Positions 1 through 12,225 of a stretch of DNA of 64,000 nt are shown here, piece after piece. Under the pieces are notes generated by a model. That model did no database searches. It saw only the letters and a program-made list of their open reading frames with translations, and was not told the origin of the DNA. The position numbers and the translations under genes are program-made. The DNA is taken from positions 65,822,326-65,886,325 of the forward strand of contig NC_134830.1 of the NCBI RefSeq assembly GCF_004210375.1. The letters run 5' to 3'. This DNA is from Tachypleus tridentatus (Eukaryota; Arthropoda; Merostomata; Xiphosura; Limulidae). The first letter of the stretch is position 1. Each line of letters starts with the position of its first letter.

Positions 1-57
1 TCACATTATAACGCCCCCACAAAGCGCATGCCTTAACGCGCTAGGCCATGCCAGGCC
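1..57 (-). repeat. tRNA-derived SINE (family A), edge fragment
   Basis: Minus-strand fragment. It carries the complement of the family-A head (ends in the complement of GGCCTGGCATGGCC) and a piece of the GGGGGCGTTATAATGTGA body, with the sequence between them deleted. It is cut by the window edge, so its full length is unknown. Confidence 0.75.
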
Positions 58-235
58 GTAACTGTTAGTGTTGACTGTCATGTGGAATTTTATAATGTTT
101 TTTTTTCAGACCACTAATTTATTTCTTTGCTGAAGTATAATAAGAAAATTTTATACTCAGGGGTTGAATTACATGTTGAGAATCATGGTGAAAGAAAAGT
201 GTAGTTTTCGGCAAGATTGAAATGGTTGTTTTCAA

Positions 236-448
236 TTTTCGACAAAGCTACACGAGAACTATCTGCGCTAACCATCACTAATTTAACAAAGTAAGACCAG
301 AAGAAAGACAGCTAGTTCTCATCATTCACGGCCAACTCTTGGACTACTCTTTTACCAACTAAAAGTGAGATTTAGAGTTACATTATGATCCCCCAAGCGA
401 GCACGTTTGGTGTGATGGGGATCCGAACCCGGACAGTAGAATTGCTTG
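236..448 (-). repeat. tRNA-derived SINE (family A), diverged
   Basis: Minus-strand copy reading tail to head. It shows the complement of the tail-proximal box (AGCTTTGTGCGAAAT), the body containing AGAGTTGGC-type sequence and the B-box-like GGGTTCGAATCC region, then decays before the head is complete. An 83-codon open frame across it is a by-product of the SINE and not a gene. Confidence 0.75.
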
Positions 449-3400
449 AATCTTTTGTGTCTTTGAAATACACACAACCTTTTCGTTTACGAGCTATAGT
501 GTCGTGTAACTATTTGGTGTTTGGTACGTACTACTGTCAGAAACTTTTGAGTGTTTTTACAGTATTTACTATTTGTGTATGTTTTTTTTTACAGCTGAAA
601 AAAATAATTTTTATATTTGGCTTTAATGATAGTTAAGAGAGACATAAATGGGTTAAACCTGAGATAGTCAATGTCACTGTCTGCTTATACGATGCTACAT
701 AAGTACACATTTATTCATTTGTAAATTAAAAAAATGAAAAGTTTGTCAACTGTATTAATTAACTTTTGGAGGTTTTACACTTTTGTCAAAAACTTTCGTG
801 GTTTACTGTTTACCCTGCCATATTGGATGCCAAGTGCTTACACTTAAATTGAGAAGTGTCTTTTAATATCCTATAACTTGACACTGTAAACCATATCAGC
901 GATGTTTAACAATACAAGATTAAGTGAAGTTTTACATCCCGTCAGAGATGAAGACATCGGCTTTAGGAAAAGATAGGAATCTGAAACTCTACCGTACTGG
1001 TTCTTGATAGAGAATTTGGAGTTCTCTGGTTTGTAATCAAATATGGTGACGGTGTTTAATAAATTTATTAATTGTTTTATCATATTTTATAATAGAACCA
1101 AACATAAATACTTAAAAAAAACTGTTTTTCCCAATGGAACTACTTTGCTGGGAGTAGGAAAACGGTGAAAAATATTAGACTGCTAGCTTAACTAGTTATA
1201 AACAAATTAACAATAGGACAAATAAATTATTTACCATTGAAAGTTCCTGGTTAACCATGAAATCACACAGTATGTAAAAAAACTGTCTGTTAGAAATGAA
1301 GTGGCCTGTGACAGAAGAGGTTATTAGAGTATGGCTCGGTTCATAAAACTCGTCTTGGTACAATGTTCAGAGGTAAACTATATATAATTTTGAATTATAT
1401 TAATCTGTGTAATGTTTTTTCATGTTTCACTATTTTCTACCATTTTAATACTGCAATCTAAAACACTGTTTTTTTTGTTTCTATGAATTTTACACTTTTT
1501 AATATGGTTATATATGAGTTATTCCTCACAATTCTTTTTCCTTTGCGGTTTCCCAAAGTTCCATGAAGGAGACCAAGATTCAAAGTGGTATCTTGTATTT
1601 GCTGGATCCCTTAAAGTTCACACACTGTAGTCCACCAGATTTCAGGTGTGTATCTATACTGTGTATAAATTCGTTTTGAGAAACGTAAACCACAACCACA
1701 AATTAGTTAAATATTATAGGCGTTCTAAGGTATGTTATATTAGTACATTATTATTTTCCTGTTTAAAAGAATCATCTTACCGTTACATGAATTGTGTTTT
1801 TAGACACATAGATAACTAAAGTTTTGTTAGCACCAAAAATACAAATAACTGCAACGGGTAACAAGAGAATCGTAAACTTATCCTTCGAGGCAATAAGAAC
1901 AAAATATCGTGTTTGAAGCGTATACATTAAGCTCCACAATACTACACACCATTGCATTATTCTACCAAACTACTGGATAACAAACAGTATTTTCCATATT
2001 AACATACTGGACCAGCAACGTTAAATATAAAAACCCACGAACCTTATGCTTCTTTGACATTACAACTTAAGACGATCACGGTTAGGTATCTCTAAGGCTT
2101 ACACTTTGACTTATCGATCACAAATAAGGAAATTACGTTCACTTAGTTTTCTAGCAGTAAAGTCCAATCATTCACTTGCATCCAGTACTTCTCAATTATA
2201 CTATTGTTTCAGTCACTTGGAGTTTTCTTTATAATTCTTAAATTATTTTGAAGTATTACTTTTTTATATCTACTGAAAAACTAATAAAATTAATATCTCC
2301 TCTTAAAAAAAATTGTTTGACAGAGATAAAAACATATTCACACCTACGTATCGGAGTTTCGTCATTGTTGAGTATTGATAGAGGGGACAGTGCTAGCGTT
2401 AATGCGATCATCACCTTGACTATTATCATCATTATTTTATTTACTATTGCAAAACGTACAATATACCTTTCGTCCTTCATTGTACTGAAAAGATCTCCAG
2501 TGCAAAGAAGAGATCTCCAGTTAGTATTTTCACCTATATTAAATATATTGACCTCGTTCTAAATTCGACACACAGGTTGTGCTGTCATACAGTGCCTTCC
2601 AAATATAAGTAAAATTGTGAATTTTAACCCCCTACGGATTTAATCTAGAATTCAGTTAAATTTTCCAAAGAGCACAAAATTACCGAAAGGAGAATATCAG
2701 AGGCTAATATAGTTTCCGAAATCCAAATACTACATACAGTCATTCACTTCTTAGCATAAGAAAACCATAACTGTTACGGAATGTAAGTTTTATGTTTTGT
2801 AAAGCCATAACCTATACTACATTAATGAAATATATCAAGTTAATGAACAGTGTTCAGAAACAACAGTTTACAATACTTCCATAGCTTTTGGAATAAATAT
2901 TGAATACAGCGAAAATGGCAGATGATGAATTGGTTGAGATTGATTGTGATGGAAATTGATATATGGATGATGTTTTTTGTTGTTGTTTTTTGTTTTTTTT
3001 GCAAAAGACAATATTTGTATATATTTAGTTTCCAGGCATGTCAGTTACTTTCGATCTCGACATTTTATCTAACAATATATTCATCTCGTGAACCATAACA
3101 ATTTGTAAGTGAAATTGTTATATGTTTAAATCTACTAACCAAAATCTGGAGTGTTCTGTCTGCTTGATCAACAATCTTCCTTCTTCTCTGTAACGTTCTA
3201 CAAGATGCTAGTTTTATAAATTTAAGCCGTATATTAAATTGCGTCTCATTTATGTTATATGCTTCGTTTGTTCTTGACAGACATAGAAAACTGATATCTT
3301 TCTTTACTTCCACCAGTGTTTACTTTGTTAGGCATCGTAAAATTAGTTTTGTGCCTGGATCTTTCAAAAATATTTTGGTAAATGAAAACAGAAAATACAT

Positions 3401-4087
3401 TTTTTAACTTCGGTTTTTTTTTTAATATATTTGTTCATTTGTTTTACTGTTTTTGAAACAATCCTTTATTCGTTCTTTCTGTACTTTTGAAAGTAGTTTC
3501 CAAATGTCTCTGGAAAGATGTTTATAATTCTTTCGTGTGAACCTTCGTTATTATTGCATATTAAATCGATTTTAGTAATTTCATTGAAGTTTACGTCACT
3601 TCTTAAAGACTAATTATTCTTTTGTTGAAAATTTCTTGTCGCTGAAACATTAACGTTGAACCTATATGAAAAAATTAAAACCTGACTTAGCATTAGAGTT
3701 TCGACGAGATAAGTTTATTTTTCTTATAGCTCGTGATGTCTGCTTTATCTTGTTCTTGTCCATCTGGCGACTCCAGAGCTAAGCCTTTCTTATCTTCAGT
3801 TCAAAAGCAGACATAATTTTCATACATAAACGGAGAAAATAACAGGAAAATATTTTCTTTTGATAAATTGAAAATACTGTATTTCTAGTGCAACCAGTGT
3901 AGTAAATGAAGGAATATGTAGCCCAATAATTTTCTTAGTATTATTGAATTATGATATACAATGGTTAAATTATTGCTTCCGAAAAAGATCATGTATATAG
4001 TGAATTTTAACAGCTGCAATTATATAGCAAGTCACGGATTTGAAATGAATATTTAGTAAGTTCAGGCTGTAGAAAAAAAATCCGATG
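449..4087. other. Intergenic stretch without a supported gene
   Basis: AT-rich sequence with short open frames only. None shows a recognisable domain. A 104-codon frame at 2248-2562 and an exon-like stretch at about 3133-3190 (minus) were considered and not accepted. There is a small direct repeat of AGATCTCCAGT near 2490-2520. Confidence 0.6.
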
Positions 4088-4215
4088 CTATTGTGAGGAA
4101 GAATCTGATGAAGAGTCTTCATTCTGCTGTTCTCCACCATCAGGTGGTTCTGATTGTTCTGGAGATCCGTGTGAATTATGAGAGGACGTCTTTTCCTCAT
4201 TAGATTTTCTGTTAA
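4088..4215 (-). CDS. Possible terminal coding exon of an unrecognised gene
   Basis: On the minus strand a good acceptor (pyrimidine-rich run ending in TTTTCTAG) is followed by 128 nt open to a TAG at 4088-4090. After two leading bases the frame gives about 41 residues, hydrophilic and acidic, rich in Ser, Glu, Gln and Asn, ending DSSSDSSSQ. Base composition is less AT-rich than the flanks, which fits coding sequence, and such Ser/Asp-rich tails are common at protein C-termini. I see no matching upstream exon at higher coordinates inside the window, and the sequence is too low-complexity to assign a family. It could equally be a chance open stretch beside a cryptic acceptor. Confidence 0.3.
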
Positions 4216-4845
4216 CTAGAAAATAAGAAGTCCTTTCTCTTTTCCTCTTGACATTCATACGACCTGTACATTTGAACACGTACGAATAATTCTTCAGTAA
4301 AATACAGACATATTCAGTAACTTTATAATATAAATCCAAACCTGAATATTTTAAATAAATAAATAAAAGTAAAATCTGAGCAATACTAAATCGGTTATAA
4401 TTACAACGGGAATACATTTTATACAAAACATTTCAAAAACTCAATAATATTCGCATATACTGATTCACATTAGTTTTTATTAACAAACACACCAAACAAC
4501 AACAACACATCTTTCTTTAGCTTTGTACTTAATTCCAATCAATTAAAAACTAAACACACTGAAACGTTCTAAAATATCTACATGATTTTAATACTTTAAT
4601 GTATAAAGGTAATTACCACAGTTAGAAATGTATTAACCTCTTCGATTATCAACATTGAAAACTAATATCACATGTGATGAAATTACTCTGAAAACAAAAA
4701 CGTTTTCACTAAATCTATAGCGTATCATGTGTAGCTGGTAAAATTTCAAATATCTAAATACAGATTCTACACTGGATAATACATATCTATGTAACTTTGT
4801 TGTATGCCCATGTAAATAATTCTCAGGATGTGGGTGAGTCTTCAC

Positions 4846-5200
4846 GTTTGAGGCTCAAAAGGTCCATGTAGGGGGCACGTATAAAATTTTCAATTTTGCA
4901 TTTTGCGTAACATAGTTTATACCACTACTTCACCCCTGCAGGTGCAGGAGAACTCTCACCAAATTTACTACAGAGGGTCATTCGGCCCATGAGAAGATAT
5001 ATACAAATTTTCACTTTTGCGTTTTGAATATGTTATGTTTTTTTTTTAATTTTTCCGCCACATGTTGATCGATCTTCATCAAATTTTGTGTGTGTAGAGG
5101 TTGATTCGGTCCTGAACGAGATACATGTAAATTGTGGTTTCACATTTTATATTTTGCTATTCTTATGGAGGTTTTTTTTTCTTACAGATACATGAAAATC
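4846..5200. repeat. Short tandem array of a ~120-bp AT-rich unit
   Basis: Three diverged units, each with the order: TTCATCAAATTT-like box, AGAGGTTCATTCGGTCC-like box, GAGATACATGTAAATT-like box, then CACATTTTATATTTTGC and a T-run. The same boxes recur at 45.24-45.55 kb. There is no coding potential. The family is unknown to me: it could be satellite-like or part of a larger dispersed element. Confidence 0.55.
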
Positions 5201-6403
5201 AAGTAACTTTTCATGTCCGAAGGAGGAGTACTCCAACTAGATATTAATAAATCATAATATGTGTGGCCCAAGAAATGGCTCAGTTGGTCTCAGTATTAAG
5301 CTATCTAATTTTCTGTACACACAGATATATAAATCGCAAATATCAGTATGTCTGTCTATTTATTCCTTATCTAACTACTCCTAGTTCACCAGGTCTGTCT
5401 CTATTAAACATTTTGAGTTGGTAGTTTGGAACAAAAAGCATGCTATTATTTTTGTCGTTAGTCTAAGTTAGATTCACAGATGGCACCACGTTCTTACACA
5501 ACAACAACAGCAAAAACAAACTCAGCTGAAGTTTCTATTTCAAGAGGCACAAAGAAAAATGTTGTAATGAAGCGCCGTTTCTTTAGTTATACACACTTCT
5601 GACTTTGGTCCTTGGCGTTTTAACTTTGGCCCGTAAGACATTTCTCCAGTCTGATATTTTCAATTAATTAATCGCATGAACGACGATGGACGAACATTAA
5701 GAGCTGGGTGTTGAAAGCGGGTAACAGAAAGCACACCTACAACCACTACCTTTTCCTGCAGAGTCACTCGTACCATCGCACGGTGTATACCAACCACATC
5801 TTAAGTATATGCATAATAAGTTCCTATAGCTTGCACAAAATTTTTAGTGAAGCAATAATGATTACTGTAGTAGTAGTTTATTGTAAATAAAAGGTGTGAA
5901 AGTTAAGACTATTGTGTTATTTAACATAGCATCCACCTTTAAATTTTTGAAAATTCACAATCGTTACAAAATACGAAGAACTCTGTTTGTATTTAATATA
6001 AAAGTAAAGTTTGTGAAACACATAAAATTATATTCTAAGAATTTCATTTTCAGATGCAATATAAAATTTTAAAGTTACATGCAAGAGCTTTTTTTCTTTC
6101 TGTGTTAATTTCAAAACAATATTATTTGCATATAAATATTATTCTTTCTTAGATGCAACATTTTTTCTTAGTGCCAGTTTAAGATTCCTTCGAGGTATTC
6201 AATGGTAATGTTTGAGTTTATGTGTTGTATATATGGATATCTTTTATCACTGGTATAATATAAAAATATACTTCATTATCATTAATACTTCACAGCCATA
6301 TAATGCGATTCACATTTTGTTCTGATTTTTATGTGACTGATACTTAAATATATAATTAAGATTTCATGTAATCTAAATATAAGTCAGTTCTTGGCAAAAA
6401 ACA
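5201..6403. other. Intergenic stretch
   Basis: No supported gene. A 40-codon open frame begins at 5480 just after an acceptor-like CACAG, but it has no recognisable content. This stretch lies directly upstream of the truncated transporter copy and shows no counterpart of the promoter or start region of the parental gene near 18.2 kb. Confidence 0.5.
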
Positions 6404-7074
6404 ACAAAAAATTAAGATAAAACGAAACTATTCCTTCAGGAACACGTGAGAACAAGCTTAACCTCTTTGGAATCTAATATTTCAGAAAAAAAAATTGTTC
6501 AAACAACTGACATATTGAAACTTTACTGTTATACCAATTGTGAAAATACAGAAAGTATGTATGATAAAGTTGAAAATTCTTTGACTCATCAATCACAATT
6601 TTATCCTTTAATAAGTCATGATCTCGGAAACGAAAAGAAGCCTTGGATTACGAAACGTCAGGCTATAATTTTAACCCAAATCAGTTTCGCTTTCACCTGT
6701 CAAGCCAATTATAACGCTTTTGTTTTCTTCTTCTCTACAGAGGTACTTGTATTTTTTTCATTTTTAATTCAACTCATAAAGGTAAAGTGAACATCTCAAA
6801 CAACTAAACCAAAAAAAAAAGTCGTACATGGTTAAAACATAAGAGAAAGGGAAGAAAATGCAGAATATATTCTACACAGCTGTAATGACAAGCTATCAAT
6901 TATATTTAACCTCTAACAGTGAACCTCAAGTGTGGAGTAAAATTATAAAAAAAGATAAATTCAGATTAGAATAGTCTTGAATAACAAACCTTGTATTTTA
7001 GCGTTATAAGTCCGTAAACCTGCTACTGTCACACTATAAAAGAAAATAATTTGTTCGATTGTTGTTGTTGTTTT

Positions 7075-7245
7075 TAATTTTGCGAAAGCTACACGATAAC
7101 TGTCTGAGCCAGTCTTCTCTAAGTTAGCAATGTAAGACTAGAAGGTAGCTAATCATCACTACCTACGACCAACTTTGGGGCTACTCTTTTACCAAAGAAT
7201 AGTTGGATTGACTAATCATTTGCTCACACCAGGCCATTGAGACAA
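7075..7245 (-). repeat. tRNA-derived SINE (family A), pre-duplication copy
   Basis: Lies in intron 1 of the pseudogene copy. The same insertion is at the matching place in the parental gene (about 19061-19243), so it was present before the duplication. Both copies lack the middle of the body and most of the head. Confidence 0.8.
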
Positions 7246-7493
7246 AATGAAAGAAATATAACTGAACAATACAAGAAAAACAGATAACCACAGCCAGGTT
7301 TTATAAAATAGCACGATGTCATTAAATACAGTAACAGTCACATACTTGTATAAAGAGAATATTAAAACCTAAGAGGTCAATTTCATTAATTGATACTGTA
7401 AGATAAATTATATTTATCAATAAAATTTTCTTAGAAACAGTTATAACTTAATTTTATTTTCCTTACTTTTATAATGTGCACCTACTGCCTATT

Positions 7494-7605
7494 GCGTTCG
7501 TATATTCGCGCAGTTCTACACGAAAGTTATCTAGAAAAGCCGTAATTAACTTTCAAATGATAAACTAGAAGCAAGACAGGTAAGCAACTTTATACACTGC
7601 CACAT
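7494..7605 (-). repeat. Heavily decayed SINE-A remnant
   Basis: Weak match to the tail half of family A (TTCGCGC..TTCTACACGAAAGTTATCT and AAACTAGAAGCAAGACAG). A shorter counterpart is at 19492-19555 in the parental copy. Confidence 0.45.
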
Positions 7606-8429
7606 CTTGTCCATGATTTTTTTTTTTTTGCTTTGTTGTCCGAATAAACATTTAAACATAATCCCAAATCAGAACACGCTGCTGTTCTCGTTCATTTAAC
7701 AACTTAACAATAATGTTGTATAAACAGATAAACGATTTTTTAATATTTTTAAACTTATTCTCTCTTGTTTGTAATTTTTAATGCTCAGCTATAAAACTAC
7801 TATCCAGTAATAAAAGCACTACCTAGTGTTGTGATAGGTGTGGTGTTTTTGATAAGTTTTATTGGTTAAATCTGAAACATAATTTCTGGGAAAATTTTAA
7901 ATGCTTCAATTTTGTTCAACTATAAAAAATTTCGTGTTTACAAGTATATTACTCGCTTGAGAGTGCTGATGATTAGTGCAATAGTTTCGAATACCTGGGT
8001 TTTGATATTAACCAAAAAAACGTTTATTTTTCAGGGAGTGAGAAAACTAGTAACACCAATACAGTATGGATTTCTTTATAGAATGTCTTTCTTCATAACA
8101 TTTTTACTTTCTCCAATTATTTTTAAAATGATGAGTACAAATTAAGCACTAAAAACTGCATAAATTGTTTAAGATTATTATTTTTTCTTTACTGTAAACT
8201 TCAAGGAGTTTAATCGTAGACTAATTTCTATAGTAACAACAAATATCAATTGTAGACTGTCAGTAAAAGTAGATATAGTAACAGCATATTAAACAATTTT
8301 ACATGAAAAAGAAATATTATTAAAGTAAAAATTCAATTAGCTTAATTCTATAAAGTTCAGAATATCTTAACAAAACAATTTCAAATATGCAAATCAAATT
8401 ATCACAATATAGCTAAAGCCATTATGATG

Positions 8430-9330
8430 TGTTCCGTATTATAATTTACTTCGGATAAGTGTCTGATTTATTATATTACGTTTGTTAGTACGTTATTATT
8501 TCAAAAAACCCGAAAATCTAAATTTGAATTTAGAAGTTAATTAACTCTTAATACGTATCAAATTTACGGCATTTGTAACAATATTTTAATTTCTAACAAA
8601 AATATATTTTAATACACAAACAAAATAAACAATATGATTTATAACAACGGTTATTACAAATAGTTATTAAAAATCATTGTTTATATACTATAATTGTATA
8701 AACTTATTGTATAAAGACAATATTGATTGTTATATCCAGTATAAACTGAATATTTTATTGATGATCCTGGTTCACTATGACCAAATTAATTCTGAGTTCA
8801 TACTGTCACACATCTCTAAAGCTACCCAGCACGGTTGGTCTAACGCCGCTGATAAGCTGACTTTTACCGACGAGATACTTAATATCATCGTAGAAGTTAC
8901 AACGTCCGAATTAGTTCACCAAAGATCAATAGTTTGTAAGGCTCGAAATTTATAAACTCTCTTGGGCCAGTTCTGTAGTTTACCGATTAACACGCGTTAA
9001 TTACAATTGTAACTTCCGAGGCTTATAGCGTACTGACTGTAGCTGTCCAATACTACTTATACTTTTACTATCTCTAGACTGATTGTTTTTATATGAATCA
9101 CGCGACTTTGTAGAAATTTCAACAACGTTCTAACTCGTTTTCGTAAAACAAATATTTTTATTCTTACTCTCAATAATCTTCTACAAATTTCGAGAGCATG
9201 CGGGACTCGCTCAATACACAATCAGGAATATACTTCACACGCAAAAAAAACTATAATAAAGCAAAAGTAGGTACTAAAATAACAGAATGTAAGCTATAAT
9301 GAAACAAGAATAAGCATTAAAATAAATGTA
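8430..9330 (+). repeat. Dispersed ~0.8-kb noncoding repeat, copy 1
   Basis: AT-rich block related to 20280-20965 (its partner through the duplication) and also to 33500-34330 and 41860-42245, all in the same orientation. Shared landmarks are AAAATATATTTTAATACA, a GAACTGAATATTTTATC-like box, CGAAATCTATAAACGTTC, and a TTGATTCTTACTCTCAAGAATCTTCTAC-like box. No protein-coding content is visible. It is probably a nonautonomous mobile element, but I cannot see clear termini. Confidence 0.6.
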
Positions 9331-11568
9331 TAACGGTGAATCTATAAGTAATTTTCTGAAGATCTGTTTTTATGAGAAAACAACACATTATTCTAATGCA
9401 AAAATCGTCTTCCCATCGCAATTGAACAAGAAATATTTGTTTATATCCTTCTATTATTTTTTACAGTCTCTTATTGTAACAAAAACTTTGCACCCACACC
9501 CTACGTTATGTCGATTCATTTCCCTCTTTTACTAAGAATTAATTTAGTAAGTGTAAAAAATGAAACTTTATTATGTTCCTTTCCCCTTATTTTGAATTAT
9601 GTTACCCACTTTTTAAGTCACGTAGTTAATTTGCTAGTTGTCACTCATCTTTATTGGGTTTTTTCTTTTCGCGTGCATAACAACACAATTCTTATTCTCA
9701 TGAAACCATTGTAATTTTTCTCGTTTAGTTTATAACATGATTTTAATCACTAATGTAACACATTCGCCTAAAATGGGTTCATAATTTTAAAATAAATATC
9801 AAGTATTTTCAACCTGGATGTGTTCATATTTATAAATAACTATAGTAAAAGCAGTATGGTTTTACGTTTCATCATGAAAAAAACACACAGGAACTCAAAA
9901 TTCCTTTTCATACAGTTCAACGTATTTAACCTTCTGTAATAAATTAAATAAATCCTATTAATTGGTTCTATACTTATATGTAAATTGTCTGGTTGTCTAA
10001 GCTATACGTTTTCATTAAGTAAACAAATAATTATAAGCTGTGTGTCCAGAATTTGAAACAGTATCAATAGAATAGAAAACATTCCGGAACGGACGTTTAT
10101 TTTCTGATAAATATCTCTTAATCCAGAAGGTTATTGTAGATAAATGTATATAAAATGGTGATTATCAAACTTTTTCAGTTTACCTTTTGAGTTATTTCTG
10201 ATATTTTCTGAAAACACTTTTTATTTCAAATTACGAAACTTTTTAACCTTACACGCTGATTGCGCTTACCCAGATGCACTCTGGCGCTGAGAAGATGCAC
10301 AGTTGTTATTCCAAATTATCTTATCTAGCCGATTCAGTACCTTTGAGACATTGTTTTATTATATCATTACTTTATTATCTTCATAATTTGATTAGTTAAA
10401 TGGCTTATCGACGTCTTATCTAAAACATGTTTTTTTCATAGAGAATTTTCTATAATATAACTGGTGTATAAATGGCTACAAATGGTTAATCGACATCTCT
10501 TTAAATGTCTTTTAACTAAAAGTATTTTTTGTTAATTTACGGGTACCAAAAATTTCAACAAATGTTTATTAATCTCTTTATTAATCTTTAAGCGATTGTG
10601 CCACGATCTTTCTTGGGTAACTTTATCTTTGACTTTTTCTTTTTTAAGAATAATGAACATAAATATGAAAAGAAAAACGACATTTATTAACAAAACAGTT
10701 TTTCATTCGTTGCATTTTGCGCAAAACTACTCGAGGTTTACAGGTGACAAATTAAAGGCAAGGCAACTAGTCAAAATACTCACCGTCAATCCTTTGATAT
10801 ACTCCAACTGATAGTTGTATTGCTTTACAATGCCTCCCCCGCCGCTGGAAAAAACGAACATATTTGGTTGCGCGGTTCAATCCTTGCCTGTGGACTGCGA
10901 GGTAAGACCCTGACCACCCGATGATACCAAGACCCAAACAAATGTCATATTAATATAGTAATAAATATCAATAAGGTTTTGCGAGCTTCTCAAAATGGGA
11001 CAATTTTAACATGTTTCATATGGTAATTACCTCTATGATGGTTTTATTACGACTGATAGTTGGATGTTTTATTCGTAGTATTGCGATGATAATTCGAACT
11101 GTTTAGTGTGAAGTTTACATGCAAAATGTATTTTTTAATCTGTAATGTAATTCTACATTTCAGCACTCTAATAAAGTCTTCACCTGGAATCACATTTATT
11201 TCATTATTCTCTGTGAGAAGGATTTTTCAGACTATTGGATCAGCATCTCTGTTAACTCTGAGTTATGTCTTCATTGCTAAACTCTTCAATAGTGTTGTAA
11301 ATATAATATAATCTATGGCTAACTGAAATATAGATTCAACAGTATTATGAAAACTTATGGTTTGAGATCTTATTAATATAAATTCTAATTAAATTCATTT
11401 TTGAGAAAACTAATATAAAAACTATTAAAATGATGATGGTTAATGATAAGTGACAGCTTCGAAGTTACATTTCTGTTCACAAACTAAAGTAAGTTAATTT
11501 GTAATTTTTAATATATCTTACACTTCATTTTGAGTTTTCTAAAACTAATGTTTCTATTATCTTTAGCA

Positions 11569-11687
11569 TGGCCCCCAGAGGTACTTCGGTAAGTCTGTAT
11601 AGTTATATCGCCAGAATCAGTAATTCAATACCCGTTGTTAAACATACATATAGCTTATTGTGTAGTTTGGTGCTCAACTTTAAAAAT
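11569..11687 (+). repeat. tRNA-derived SINE (family C)
   Basis: Plus-strand copy with GCCCCCAG..GGTA..TCTG head, a degenerate B box and the tail motif GTGCTCAACTT. The matching element lies at 24301-24422 in the parental gene, so this insertion predates the duplication. Confidence 0.6.
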
Positions 11688-12107
11688 AACAGCAGTGACA
11701 TACACAACTCTTCAAAATAGGGATATCAAAAACTTTTCCCCTGTTGTTTTATACTAAACAAATCCGTAATACGAATGAGAGAAAATATGCAAAATAAAGA
11801 TTCTTATAAACATTAATAAAATACAAAACGATAATCTGAATTTATTCTTTAGAGTATTTTACATAAATAAAATTACCAACAAGTTCTAATAACACATTGT
11901 TTGTTGTAGTAACGGTAAAATAGCTATACGTCTACTATTCAAATGAGTTTTAGAGTTATATAAGATTCTGGAATGTTGTTTTCACAGACAATATTTTGCT
12001 ATTTTTTTCTGCTACAACAAGACAATCACTTTCAAATGTTACACTACAGAAAACAATTCAGCAAATCTCTCTGAGGCAATTATAATTTTTTTTCTCATTT
12101 GTTCTAA

Positions 12108-12225
12108 CCTTCAGTAGTGATAGATTAGAGGGAAGGAAATTAATCAAAACCGCCCCCATTACGCAACTCGTGTATTACGAGACCAACGCCCTAACCATCG
12201 GACCTATGACTTGAATCGACCAAGG
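12108..12225 (-). repeat. SINE fragment with tRNA-like head inside duplicated intron 4
   Basis: Minus-strand AGATTAGAGGGAAGG body piece followed by the complement of a tRNA-like head (GGTTAGGGCGTTGGTCTCGTAAT). The partner is at 25146-25250. It sits inside the unusually well preserved intron-4 block. Confidence 0.5.

Noticed and set aside
2248-2562. 104-codon open frame with a hydrophobic stretch (plus), and 74 codons opposite (2256-2480)
   Set aside because: No family motif, no splice context, and frames in both strands over the same AT-rich region point to chance.
2915-2959. Short plus-strand frame MADDELVEIDCDGN followed by a stop
   Set aside because: Only 14 codons, no donor at its end; most likely chance.
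3065-3313. 82-codon minus-strand frame with RRRKIVDQADRTLQIL and a donor-like gttagt after it
   Set aside because: Exon-like in places, but the acceptor is poor, no partner exon is visible, and no protein family was recognised.
5480-5602. 40-codon frame starting MAPRSYTTTTAK after CACAG
   Set aside because: Composition is low-complexity, no neighbours or conservation evidence.
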